From CAYWBI01 sp964456445 (GTDB lineage: Bacteria; Calditrichota; Calditrichia; Calditrichales; J004): DNA of 16,706 bases. A program made the position numbers and the translations under genes. The stretch spans positions 1 to 16,706 of the forward strand of contig CAYWBI010000079.1 in NCBI GenBank assembly GCA_964456445.1, in the 5' to 3' direction. This document shows positions 7,537 to 15,248 of this stretch, one piece after another (the stretch's first letter is position 1; each line of letters begins with the position of its first letter). The notes beneath the pieces were generated by a model. It had not been told where the DNA came from and ran no database searches. It worked only from the letters and a program-made list of their open reading frames with translations.

Positions 7537-9270
7537 CTATTCCGTGGCAAATGGGTATTGTTTTTCTTCTACAATAAAATCAGAAATTTCTTTCATCTGA
7601 TTATCGACATTTTTATCCACCATCAATAAATTCCGGCGTACTCGGCGCCAGGCTTGTTCACAATAAACATTGCATATTTTTATTTCCATTTTGCATTTAT
7701 CATCTCCGATCTCATCGATGCGGGACTGCACCCTGGAGATGGTAGCAATCATACCAAAAAGATCGATGGCCGCATTTGCGAGCCTGGTAGTGATCATTTC
7801 ACGATAAATGACGTTTTTACCGTGAACCATTAATACACGTTCTGCGGTAAAACGCAGGTTCTTGGCCCAGTCTTCAAATTCGGATTTGGATTTGCTTATG
7901 GATGGATGGACGTCACGGATACGTTCGGTAACAATGCGGTCTTTTACCCAGTCACTGGCAAAATCTGTAAGCAGGCCAAAACCTTTGATGGGGTCGCGCA
8001 GGGCCTTACCGATTTTTTTTAGATATTGTCCGCGCTCCTGCACACCGGCCAGGGCGATAAAGAGCCGTAAAATTTCATTTGTGCCTTCAAAGATGATATT
8101 TATACGGCTGTCACGCACCAGGCGTTCATACGGATACTCTTTCATGTATCCCAGGCCACCGGCCATTTGCAGACATTCATTGACGCCATGCCAGGTAACG
8201 TCTGTGGCATACACCTTGCACATGGCCGATTCAAGCGAATAATCCACATCCCCACGGTCCACGAGCCCCGTGGCAAGATAGACCATACTTTCGGCGCTGT
8301 ATATATCTACGGCAATCTGTGCGACTTTTTCTTTTATGGCCTCAAATTCGGCAAGGTTTTTCCGAAATTGTTTACGTTGTGAAATGTGCTCAAGCGCTAC
8401 CTTGTAGATATTTTTTAACCCACCAATGGCGCCACCGGCCAACCCCATCCGTCCCGAATTTAGAACTTCCATGGCAACTTTAAACCCTTTTCCGCGTTCA
8501 CCGACTAAATTTTCCACGGGAACCTTGACATCATCAAAAAAGACAGCGGCGGTGGCGGAGCCTTTTATGCCCATCTTGTTTTCCGGCTTACCACTTGTTA
8601 CCCCGCCCATATCGCGGGTAATGATAAAGGCGCTTATTTTATCTTTCTTTTCCCCTTTTTCATTTGTGATTTCCTCCTTGGCAAAAACGGTAAAAAAATC
8701 GGCTATGCTACCATTGGTAATCCATAGCTTACTGCCATTGATCACATAGAAACCGTTTTTTTCATCCAACACGGCCTTGGTCTGTATCCCCGCAGCATCA
8801 GAACCGGCCCCCGGTTCGGTAAGGCCAAAGGCACCTATCATTTCACCCGTGGCCAGCTTTGGCAGGTATTTCTTTTTCTGCGCATCGTTCCCAAATAGCA
8901 ACAAGGCCTTTATACCAATGGATTGATGAGCACCGAGAAGGAGAGATATCGAACTGTCATTATTACAAACATTTTCCAACATTTTTGTATAACCCGTAGC
9001 CGATAAACCAAAACCATCATATTCCTCTGGGGTGATCAGTCCAAAAAAACCCAACTCTTTCAACGCTTCCACAATTGTATCGGGGATGTGCGCTTCTTCA
9101 TCAATTTTTGCCGGGTCAACTTTATCGGCGGCAAACTTATTAAAGGTGTCCATCATCATAGCTACATTTTCAGCTTCTTCCCTTTCCATTTTGGGGTAGG
9201 GAAATACAAGGTCTTCAAGAAAGACACCGCTAAACAATGCTTTGGAAAAACTTGGTTTTACAGACGACAT
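7537..9270 (-). CDS. Acyl-CoA dehydrogenase (long, VLCAD/FadE-like, FAD-dependent)
   Basis: 577 residues. This is longer than the roughly 380-residue short/medium-chain enzymes because of a C-terminal helical extension of about 170 residues, as in very-long-chain acyl-CoA dehydrogenases and Bacillus FadE. It catalyses the first beta-oxidation step, acyl-CoA to trans-2-enoyl-CoA, reducing FAD. Seen: the FGLTEPGAGSDAAG motif (148-161), WITNGSIADFF (183-193), the arginine/glycine-rich FAD segment around QRKQF, and IIFEGTNEILRL with the likely catalytic base Glu395. The start is the ATG with AAGGAG 6 bases before it. A TTG six codons upstream overlaps this ribosome-binding site and is rejected. 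Electrons should go to the ETF encoded next. The start lies 20 bases after the stop of the bifunctional hydratase/dehydrogenase gene. Substrate chain length cannot be read from sequence. Confidence 0.93.
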   Translation of the reverse strand: MSSVKPSFSKALFSGVFLEDLVFPYPKMEREEAENVAMMMDTFNKFAADKVDPAKIDEEAHIPDTIVEALKELGFFGLITPEEYDGFGLSATGYTKMLENVCNNDSSISLLLGAHQSIGIKALLLFGNDAQKKKYLPKLATGEMIGAFGLTEPGAGSDAAGIQTKAVLDEKNGFYVINGSKLWITNGSIADFFTVFAKEEITNEKGEKKDKISAFIITRDMGGVTSGKPENKMGIKGSATAAVFFDDVKVPVENLVGERGKGFKVAMEVLNSGRMGLAGGAIGGLKNIYKVALEHISQRKQFRKNLAEFEAIKEKVAQIAVDIYSAESMVYLATGLVDRGDVDYSLESAMCKVYATDVTWHGVNECLQMAGGLGYMKEYPYERLVRDSRINIIFEGTNEILRLFIALAGVQERGQYLKKIGKALRDPIKGFGLLTDFASDWVKDRIVTERIRDVHPSISKSKSEFEDWAKNLRFTAERVLMVHGKNVIYREMITTRLANAAIDLFGMIATISRVQSRIDEIGDDKCKMEIKICNVYCEQAWRRVRRNLLMVDKNVDNQMKEISDFIVEEKQYPFATE

Positions 9271-9290
9271 TTTATTCTCCTTATTCAAAT

Positions 9291-11417
9291 TTATTTATAA
9301 AAACCGCCGGATTTTTCGAACTCGTTCAATGCCCCGGATGGTTTAAATCGTGCTCCAAACCGCTTCTCGAAATCTGTTAATCCTTTTAGCACGGCAGCAA
9401 GACCAATGCTATCCGCATATTTTAACAGACCGCCGCGAAAAGGGGCAAAACCCGTACCGAATATCATCCCCAGATCCACATCGCGCGGAGTGGAAACAAT
9501 TTCGTCTGTTAAACAGCGGGCCGCTTCGTTTATCATAGGGAACACCATACGTTTTTGAATATCATCATCGCTCAAAATGGTTTTATTTTTAAGAGCGATC
9601 AGTTTTTCGACTTCCGGATCAAATACTTTCTTGTTATCATCATATTTATAAAAACCAATGGATGTCTTTTTACCAAGCCGTTTGGCGGCAACCAGCTTAT
9701 CCAATAAATCCGATTCGGCCATACGGTCGCCCATGCTGGCCTGTAATATTTTTGCAACCTTATGCGCCACATCGATACCTACTTCGTCAAATAATTCCAT
9801 CGGACCCATGGGCATCCCAAATTGGCGCATGATCCGGTCCAGGTTCAACAGCGAATGGCCTTCTTCCAACAACGAAACCGCTTCTACCATATAGGGCAAT
9901 AACAAACGGTTTACCAAAAAGCCCGGGCCGTCGTTGACAACAATAGGTGTCTTGCCGGCACGTTTGCATAAATTATAAACCGTCGCAACCGCGGCATTGG
10001 ATGTGTCCTTGCCTCTTACAACCTCCACCAATGGCATGCGGTGAACCGGGTTAAAAAAGTGCATCCCGACAAAACGTTTTTTATTCTTCAGGGCAGTGGC
10101 CATATCATCTATTAATAGAGATGATGTGTTGGATGCGATGATCGTATTTTTAGAAACATTTTCTTCCAGCTCGCTCAAGACGCTGCGTTTGATATCGAGA
10201 TTTTCCACAATAGCTTCCACAACAAGATCGGTATTGGCAAAACCGGTATAGTCCGTTGTTCCGCTGATTCGTAGCATAATTTCCCGATATTTTTCCTTGC
10301 TAAGCCGGCGCTTTTTTACTTTTTCTTTTAAGACATTTGCGGCTTGTTGATAGGCTTTTGCCACCGCATCATAGTTGATGTCTTTTACCCGTGTATCTAC
10401 ACCGATGGAAGCAAAAAGCTGGGCAATTCCCCCGCCCATTACTCCGGCGCCAAGCACCCCGGCCTTGTTCACATCATGCGCTTTGGCCTTGGATGTCCCA
10501 ATACCATTTTCCTTTTTTACTTCTTCCGTCCAAAAATATATTTGGACCAGGTTTTTGGAAATTGGCGAGGGAATCAGTTCACTAAGGGCCTGTGCTTCGA
10601 GTTCAAAACCCTCTTCCAAAGATTTTCCAAATCCGTCTTTTATTACTTTAAGTGCCTTGAGCGGCGCAGGGTATTTCCCGCCAGATTTTTTGAGCACCAT
10701 TTTTTCTGCCTGGGAAAAAATAATATTCCTTCCCACGGACGTTTTTTCCATTGTGGCTACCGCAAAACCCTGTTCCCGTTTGGATTTATACCCTCCCCCT
10801 TTTCCGGCGATAATTTCCGCGGCAAACTGCAGGGCCTTTTCTTCGGCCCATTCCGCTGCTATAATTTTATCTATAACGCCGCTGCGCAGGGCACGTTTGG
10901 CACTAAGGCTGCGTCCGGTCAGGATAATGTCCAGGGCGCGCTGGATCCCAATAAGCCGTGGTAAACGGGTACAACCGCCCCAGGCCGGAAGGATACCGAG
11001 GTTTACTTCGGGAAATGCAATTTTAGTTTTAGGGCTGTCCGATGCCACACGGTATGTACAGGCCAGGCTTATTTCCAGCCCGCCGCCCATGCAGGCGCCA
11101 TCGATTACAGCTATGGTTGGATAGGGCAGATCGCCGAAGGACTTAAAAACTTCCTGCCCCTGTCTTCCGGCATTGTAGGCCTGCTTGGCATCCGTCATGT
11201 CACGGATTTCGCTTACATCAGCCCCGGCAATAAATACACCTTTTTTTGCGGACATTAGTAACAGGCATTTTAATTTTTCGGATTTTAATTCGCTTGTAAC
11301 TTCTTTTAGTTCCTGCATGACAGCCGTGGAAAATTTATTGACTTTTTCACCCGGCAGGTCAAAATAAAGGAGACCGGTCCCGTCATCCCTTTTTTTAAGT
11401 TTAAATGTTTTTCCCAT
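9291..11417 (-). CDS. Bifunctional enoyl-CoA hydratase / 3-hydroxyacyl-CoA dehydrogenase (FadJ/FadB type)
   Basis: 708 residues, close to the size of FadJ/FadB and of the mitochondrial trifunctional alpha subunit. The N-terminal crotonase domain (1-200) has FIAGADVSEI for the oxyanion hole and the two catalytic glutamates Glu115 (GGGLEISLAC) and Glu137 (FPEVNLGILP). The usual GFGGTQRLP is AWGGCTRLP here. The NAD-binding domain starts at about 318 with GVLGAGVMGGGIAQL. The dehydrogenase His453/Glu465 pair lies in HFFNPVHRMPLVEVV, and the C-terminal helical domains begin near VNDGPGFLVNRLLLPYMVEA. It hydrates trans-2-enoyl-CoA and oxidises the L-3-hydroxyacyl-CoA with NAD+. It is probably complexed with the thiolase encoded 49 bases upstream. 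FadB and FadJ cannot be told apart from sequence alone, so no symbol is given. The ribosome-binding site is weak (AAAGGT, 7 bases before the ATG). Confidence 0.95.
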   Translation of the reverse strand: MGKTFKLKKRDDGTGLLYFDLPGEKVNKFSTAVMQELKEVTSELKSEKLKCLLLMSAKKGVFIAGADVSEIRDMTDAKQAYNAGRQGQEVFKSFGDLPYPTIAVIDGACMGGGLEISLACTYRVASDSPKTKIAFPEVNLGILPAWGGCTRLPRLIGIQRALDIILTGRSLSAKRALRSGVIDKIIAAEWAEEKALQFAAEIIAGKGGGYKSKREQGFAVATMEKTSVGRNIIFSQAEKMVLKKSGGKYPAPLKALKVIKDGFGKSLEEGFELEAQALSELIPSPISKNLVQIYFWTEEVKKENGIGTSKAKAHDVNKAGVLGAGVMGGGIAQLFASIGVDTRVKDINYDAVAKAYQQAANVLKEKVKKRRLSKEKYREIMLRISGTTDYTGFANTDLVVEAIVENLDIKRSVLSELEENVSKNTIIASNTSSLLIDDMATALKNKKRFVGMHFFNPVHRMPLVEVVRGKDTSNAAVATVYNLCKRAGKTPIVVNDGPGFLVNRLLLPYMVEAVSLLEEGHSLLNLDRIMRQFGMPMGPMELFDEVGIDVAHKVAKILQASMGDRMAESDLLDKLVAAKRLGKKTSIGFYKYDDNKKVFDPEVEKLIALKNKTILSDDDIQKRMVFPMINEAARCLTDEIVSTPRDVDLGMIFGTGFAPFRGGLLKYADSIGLAAVLKGLTDFEKRFGARFKPSGALNEFEKSGGFYK

Positions 11418-11466
11418 GATTCATACCTTTATTTTTCGATTGTCCCATTTTTTAGCGGGATATTTT

Positions 11467-12753
11467 TTAGATTTTTTCCACGATAAAAGCAGAGCCCTGA
11501 CCGCCGCCCACACAAAGAGTGGCCAGGCCAACGGATTTGTTGGACTTTTCCAGTTCACGTAAAACGGTGTGCACCAACCGTGTGCCGGAAGAGCCGACGG
11601 GATGCCCCATGGCAATAGCGCCGCCATTTACATTGAGGATTTCCGGGTCTATGGCACCAAGGGCTTTATCCATACCGAGATATTTTTTACTAAGCTCTTT
11701 GGATTCAAATATACGCATGTTACCGATAACCTGCGCGGCAAATGCTTCGTTCAGCTCAATCCGGTCAATGTCCTTCATGGTCATACCGGCTTTTTCCAGG
11801 GCAAGTTTTGTGCTATATGCAGGCCCGAGCCCCATTCGTTTTGGATCGAGACCGGCAAAGGCAAAGGATTTTATACGTCCGATCGGTTTATAGCCGCGTG
11901 CCTTGGCCTCGTCTTCATCCATTACCAAAACCATGGCGGCGCCATCTGTAATCTGGCTGGCATTGCCAGCGGTTACCGTTCCGTTATATTTATCAAATAC
12001 GGGGCGGAGTTTAGCGAGCTTTTCGATGGTTTGTCCATAGCGTACGCCATTGTCATGGTCTAAAACATGGTCATATTTTGGCGGGATGGGGACCGGCATA
12101 ATTTCCCCGTCAAAGAAACCGGCTTTTTGCGCGGCTTCCAGGCGTTGATGGCTGGATAGGGCCAGAAGGTCCTGCTCTTCGCGGGTAACATTTAAATCCC
12201 GTGCAACAAGTTCAGCCGTTTGCCCCATGTTCATACCGCAAAAACCATCGCTTAATCCCAATTGAAGACCAACTACCGGGGTTAAAAACTTCATTTTAAA
12301 GCCGGCCATAGTACCGACTTTTTGCCCCATTTTTTTAGCTTTAAACATTTCGCCGAACCATTTGGTGGCAGCGTCATTCCATAATAATGGGATTTTGGTC
12401 ATATTTTCGACGCCGCCGGATATATAGGTGGTGCCTTCCGCTACCTGAATCTTATACCAGGCTTCGGCAATGGCCTGCATCCCGCTGGCACAATTGCGCT
12501 GAACGGTATAAGCGGGGATATTTTCAGGAACTCCCGCCAGAAGTGCAATGTTTCGCGCTAAATTTGTCGCCTCAGGCGGCTGGGCAATATTGCCGACCAT
12601 AACTTCATCAAGCGTGGCCGGATCAATTCCCAAACGCTCAATAAATTCTTTTAAAACAAGGGCGCCGAGTTCATGGGCCGGAATATCTTTATAATCCGTT
12701 CCCATTTTGGCATAAGGCGTCCGCAGACCATCCACGATTACAACATTCTTCAT
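11467..12753 (-). CDS. Acetyl-CoA acyltransferase (3-ketoacyl-CoA thiolase, FadI/FadA-like)
   Basis: 428 residues, in the thiolase range. It cleaves 3-ketoacyl-CoA with CoA to acetyl-CoA and a shortened acyl-CoA. All catalytic elements are present: nucleophile Cys88 in QRNCASGMQAI, the NEAFA motif (about 335-339), His384 in GGAIAMGHPVGSSG, and Cys414 in LCVGGGQG. The length of roughly 430 and the partner gene fit the FadI/HADHB type more than the 390-residue biosynthetic acetoacetyl-CoA thiolases, but the chain-length range is inference. It is the first gene of the operon. The ATG is preceded by AAAGGGG, and a promoter with an overlapping perfect palindrome lies 50-90 bases upstream. Confidence 0.95.
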   Translation of the reverse strand: MKNVVIVDGLRTPYAKMGTDYKDIPAHELGALVLKEFIERLGIDPATLDEVMVGNIAQPPEATNLARNIALLAGVPENIPAYTVQRNCASGMQAIAEAWYKIQVAEGTTYISGGVENMTKIPLLWNDAATKWFGEMFKAKKMGQKVGTMAGFKMKFLTPVVGLQLGLSDGFCGMNMGQTAELVARDLNVTREEQDLLALSSHQRLEAAQKAGFFDGEIMPVPIPPKYDHVLDHDNGVRYGQTIEKLAKLRPVFDKYNGTVTAGNASQITDGAAMVLVMDEDEAKARGYKPIGRIKSFAFAGLDPKRMGLGPAYSTKLALEKAGMTMKDIDRIELNEAFAAQVIGNMRIFESKELSKKYLGMDKALGAIDPEILNVNGGAIAMGHPVGSSGTRLVHTVLRELEKSNKSVGLATLCVGGGQGSAFIVEKI

Positions 12754-12800
12754 TTCTGACCCCTTTAAGGTTAAATGATGTTTAAGACTGTAGTGATTTC

Positions 12801-12830
12801 ATTTTAAAATAAATGTATTTAAGTTTTCAA
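12801..12830 (-). promoter_or_regulatory. Candidate sigma-70-type promoter of the beta-oxidation operon
   Basis: On the minus strand TTGAAA (12825-12830) and TAAAAT (12801-12806) are spaced by 18 bp. Transcription would start near 12794 and give a leader of about 41 bases to the thiolase ATG. The DNA is AT-rich, so such matches arise easily. A second -10-like TATAAT lies a little upstream without a well-spaced -35. Confidence 0.4.
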
Positions 12831-12842
12831 ATTTTATTTGAA
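12826..12842. promoter_or_regulatory. Perfect 17-bp palindrome, candidate operator of the beta-oxidation operon
   Basis: TTCAAATTTTATTTGAA has 7-bp arms around a 3-base centre. It overlaps the putative -35 box and lies 73-89 bases before the thiolase start. Position and symmetry fit a dimeric repressor, such as a TetR- or GntR-type fatty-acid regulator. It does not match the PsrA or Bacillus FadR sites that I recall, and no regulator gene is adjacent. Confidence 0.45.
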
Positions 12843-13190
12843 CATTATACAACACGAACATCATGTAAAATATATGATTGGTAACAATTTTGTTCTTTTT
12901 AATACAATTTACTGCATTTATAAAGAACCTTTTGGGCTTAAAAACTCCCCCATATCCCAATGAATGATCTTTCTGTTTCCCGGTTAGAGCTATTTTTCGC
13001 CGGAGGAACCTTTGAATTTAAATTGTTTGTTCATGAAAAGGTAATAAAAAATTTGCACACGGCCCCACTTAACAACGTAGAGCGATCATTTTATAACAGA
13101 ACCTTTTAAGCTAAACCTCCTTTGCGCAAAACCGCGAAAATCCCCTGACCATATTTATATCAGGAAATATTCATTGGCGCGCTTATAGTG

Positions 13191-13207
13191 GCCCAATGTT
13201 ATTGGGC
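13191..13207. repeat. Perfect 7-bp-stem hairpin
   Basis: GCCCAAT-GTT-ATTGGGC forms a 7-bp stem with a 3-base loop. There is no T-run after it on either strand, so it is not an evident terminator. Function unknown. Confidence 0.45.
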
Positions 13208-13222
13208 AATGACAAACACCCC

Positions 13223-13260
13223 CCCACAAGAAAACCATCAGACCCTTTTCTTGGGTTTTA
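13223..13260 (+). terminator. Possible orphan terminator hairpin
   Basis: CAAGAAAA (13227-13234) pairs with TTTTCTTG (13246-13253). With one bulged A the stem extends by three C-G pairs, and TTTTA follows on the plus strand. No gene ends just upstream, so if real it would end an unrecognised short transcript. The stem is AT-rich and the T-run short. A run of seven C (13219-13225) abuts it. Confidence 0.3.
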
Positions 13261-13410
13261 TCACGGCTCACAAGTCAGCCCCTGTAAAATTAAAAACAGA
13301 TCAGGAAAAAACACAAAAATTATTTTATCTGGTTTAGTGATATATTTCAATTCACTATCGGAACAAAATGGCTTATATTACAAATATACGTATAAAAAAC
13401 GGAGGAATAA

Positions 13411-13833
13411 ATGTTTAAAAGATTTAAAAGATATATTTTTCCCGTAGGGGTTTCGCTTCTTTTATGGGCCTGCCCATTTTCCCAAAACAGCACACCAACC
13501 GATATTACAATTACCACAGAAAGTAATGTGCCGATTACTGTAATTGACAAAGATAAATTTACTTTTGAACTTCTGGCGGATAATTTCTCATTGGACAAAA
13601 ACGAAACCCTGGATTTTAGCAGCACGCAACTTGTATTGATTACGACCATTAGTAACCAAAACGGCAGTGGTACAATAAAATTTCTGGATAAAGACTTGAA
13701 TGTTTTACAAGCGATTGATTTGAACTCGAGCCGAATCAGTACCCGGCGATTATCGTTTAATACTATTCCGACACAAGTAACAATCCAGCTTGATAAATTT
13801 AGCGGAAATGTTTCGTTGGTTCTCAAGAAATAA
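13411..13833 (+). CDS. Small putative lipoprotein of unknown function
   Basis: 140 residues. A basic start (MFKRFKRY), a hydrophobic core and LLLWAC at residues 16-21 give a likely lipoprotein signal with Cys21 as the lipidated residue. Trp at the -2 position is unusual, so a plain signal peptide or anchor is possible. The mature part (22-140) alternates polar and hydrophobic residues as in a small beta-sandwich, with no motif or family that I recognise. It is AT-rich even compared with its neighbours. The start is firm: GGAGG lies 5 bases before the ATG. It is a single gene, convergent with the peptidyl-prolyl isomerase gene. A long open frame on the opposite strand here is a shadow. Location would be the periplasmic face of the inner or outer membrane. 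No function is proposed. Confidence 0.75.
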   Translation: MFKRFKRYIFPVGVSLLLWACPFSQNSTPTDITITTESNVPITVIDKDKFTFELLADNFSLDKNETLDFSSTQLVLITTISNQNGSGTIKFLDKDLNVLQAIDLNSSRISTRRLSFNTIPTQVTIQLDKFSGNVSLVLKK

Positions 13834-13933
13834 TACGCGCGGTTCGCACTGATTTGTTTGTTGGAACCTATTTATCTTGCAAAGCGAAAAAGTCCTTTTT
13901 GAACCGACCCGGCAAACAGGGGTAAAAATAAAA

Positions 13934-13957
13934 AAGCCTCCGCTGTTCCGGAGGCTT
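13934..13957 (-). terminator. Intrinsic terminator of the peptidyl-prolyl isomerase gene
   Basis: AAGCCTCCG and CGGAGGCTT form a 9-bp stem with a 6-base loop. On the minus strand it is followed by a T-rich run (TTTTTTATTTTT). It lies about 50 bases past the isomerase stop. The plus side lacks a T-run, so it probably serves the convergent lipoprotein gene only weakly. Confidence 0.8.
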
Positions 13958-14008
13958 GAAAAATATAAAATCTATATGTTCGAATAGATAAAAATTTTTA
14001 CTGTATAA

Positions 14009-15004
14009 TTAAGAAATTTTCAAATCGAAAGCATATTCTTTTTTAAGATTGTTATAGGCCTTCATTATAATTTTCCGGACTTTTTTCTGTTTGAGTTCCG
14101 CCGCAATTGCCTCTTTTGGGCGTTGATCTTTTTTGCGATCGATGACTTTTAAGATGTGGTAACCATAGGCTGTTTCGATAATATCACTGATTTGACCCAC
14201 AGGAACATTAAAGGCGGCTTTTTCAAATTCAGGCACCATTTTTCCCCGGCCGAAATCCTTGTACAGACCACCTGTTTTCTTTGAACCGGGATCTTCGGTA
14301 TAAATCTCCGCCAGTTTTCCAAAATCCGCGCCGGCTTTTGCTTTTTTCAAAATCATCTGCATTTTTTTGTAGATGGCTTTCTTCTCTTTTTCCGATTTCT
14401 TTTGGGTCAACAAAAGAATATGTCGAACACTTGCTGTCTTTATTTCATCCATGGCCTTATTTATTTCTTCATCCGAAACAGCCCCAACAGTATCCTCAAT
14501 CGACTTAACAAATTTTTGGATATATTGTCGGTATTTTAGATTTTGTCTGATTTTATCCGGGTTGATGCCATTTAAAGCCAATGCGGAATCTAATTTTGCA
14601 GCGCCGCCGCTTGCAACTTCCTGTTTATGATATAAACTGTCAATTTCGGCATCACTAACTTCAAGGCCTTTCTTCCGGGCTTCCAAACGGGTAATGCGGT
14701 TCATCGCAATATTTTCGGAAAATTCCCGGGCCATTTTTTTTATGTTGTTCGCCGGTTGTTTGATCAAATAATCCGTTTGTTTCCCAAAATTTAATTGGAT
14801 TTGATCAACCACGTCGGCGGCTTTGATATCAAAAGCATTTGTTGATAAAAATACGGCATTTTTATCGGGGTTAAAATAATCAACCTTTTCTGCGAGCTTC
14901 TGGGCTAGAATATAGCTATCACTGCCCTTTACAAATTGAGAATTGTCTTTTGTTGAACAGGCAACAAATAGCAAAATGGATAACAGACCTAATATATAAC
15001 GCAT
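14009..15004 (-). CDS. Parvulin-type peptidyl-prolyl cis-trans isomerase, lipoprotein (PpiC/PrsA/SurA-like)
   Basis: 331 residues. The N-terminus MRYILGLLSILLFVACS is a lipoprotein signal with Cys16. Ser at +2 favours outer-membrane sorting if the enterobacterial rule holds. Residues 60-170 are helical and resemble the SurA/PrsA chaperone arm. The rotamase domain covers about 190-290: VRHILLLT (His195), the DFGKLAEIYTEDPGSKKTGG segment, FGRGKMVPEFEKAAF and GYHILKVIDR (His283). It should isomerise prolyl bonds and help fold exported or outer-membrane proteins in the periplasm. A short basic tail follows. The ATG has AGGAG 6 bases before it. It is a single gene, divergent from the DUF3179 gene across 244 AT-rich bases that must hold both promoters. 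The exact client proteins are unknown. The FVAC lipobox is slightly atypical at -3. Confidence 0.9.
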   Translation of the reverse strand: MRYILGLLSILLFVACSTKDNSQFVKGSDSYILAQKLAEKVDYFNPDKNAVFLSTNAFDIKAADVVDQIQLNFGKQTDYLIKQPANNIKKMAREFSENIAMNRITRLEARKKGLEVSDAEIDSLYHKQEVASGGAAKLDSALALNGINPDKIRQNLKYRQYIQKFVKSIEDTVGAVSDEEINKAMDEIKTASVRHILLLTQKKSEKEKKAIYKKMQMILKKAKAGADFGKLAEIYTEDPGSKKTGGLYKDFGRGKMVPEFEKAAFNVPVGQISDIIETAYGYHILKVIDRKKDQRPKEAIAAELKQKKVRKIIMKAYNNLKKEYAFDLKIS

Positions 15005-15248
15005 GTAATCTCCTGATAATTTGAATTTCGGTTGGATATAAAAGTGAATTTCATTTTATAAAAAATTTAATTTAATAAAAAATTTCTAAAAACCCTTATC
15101 TTTTTATTTGCAACAAATTGTTTTGCCATCCGGCCTGGACAATTTTACCCAATTGGTGATACAAATGTTTTGATTTTGTCATTCGTCCGGCATATTCATT
15201 TTGAATTATTGTTCTACTATTTGACATTTATTCTCTATAGGTAAAACA

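Larger units (their letters stand above)
12843..13410. other. Gene-free region with several hairpins
   Basis: About 570 bases between the beta-oxidation operon and the small lipoprotein gene. The only open frame of note is 49 codons long (12960-13109, plus) without a ribosome-binding site. The decamer AGAACCTTTT occurs twice (12924-12933 and 13098-13107). Hairpins lie at 13144-13164, 13191-13207 and 13223-13256. A short dyad TAGTGA-N11-TCACTA (13335-13357) and a TATACGTATA palindrome (13385-13394) are close to the lipoprotein start. No RNA gene of a known type is recognisable. Confidence 0.5.

Noticed and set aside
10344..11124. Long open frames antisense to the hydratase/dehydrogenase gene
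   Set aside because: They lie wholly inside a well-supported gene, overlap each other in different frames and have no plausible domains.
12924..13107. Direct repeat AGAACCTTTT (two copies)
   Set aside because: Ten bases in AT-rich DNA 174 bp apart; no flanking similarity that would show a duplication or insertion.
12960..13109. 49-codon open frame (starting MNDLSVSRLELFFAGG)
   Set aside because: No ribosome-binding site and no recognised family. It could be a remnant, but the evidence is too thin to call a gene.
13347..13826. 159-codon open frame antisense to the small lipoprotein
   Set aside because: The plus-strand frame has a perfect ribosome-binding site and a signal sequence; the antisense frame has neither.
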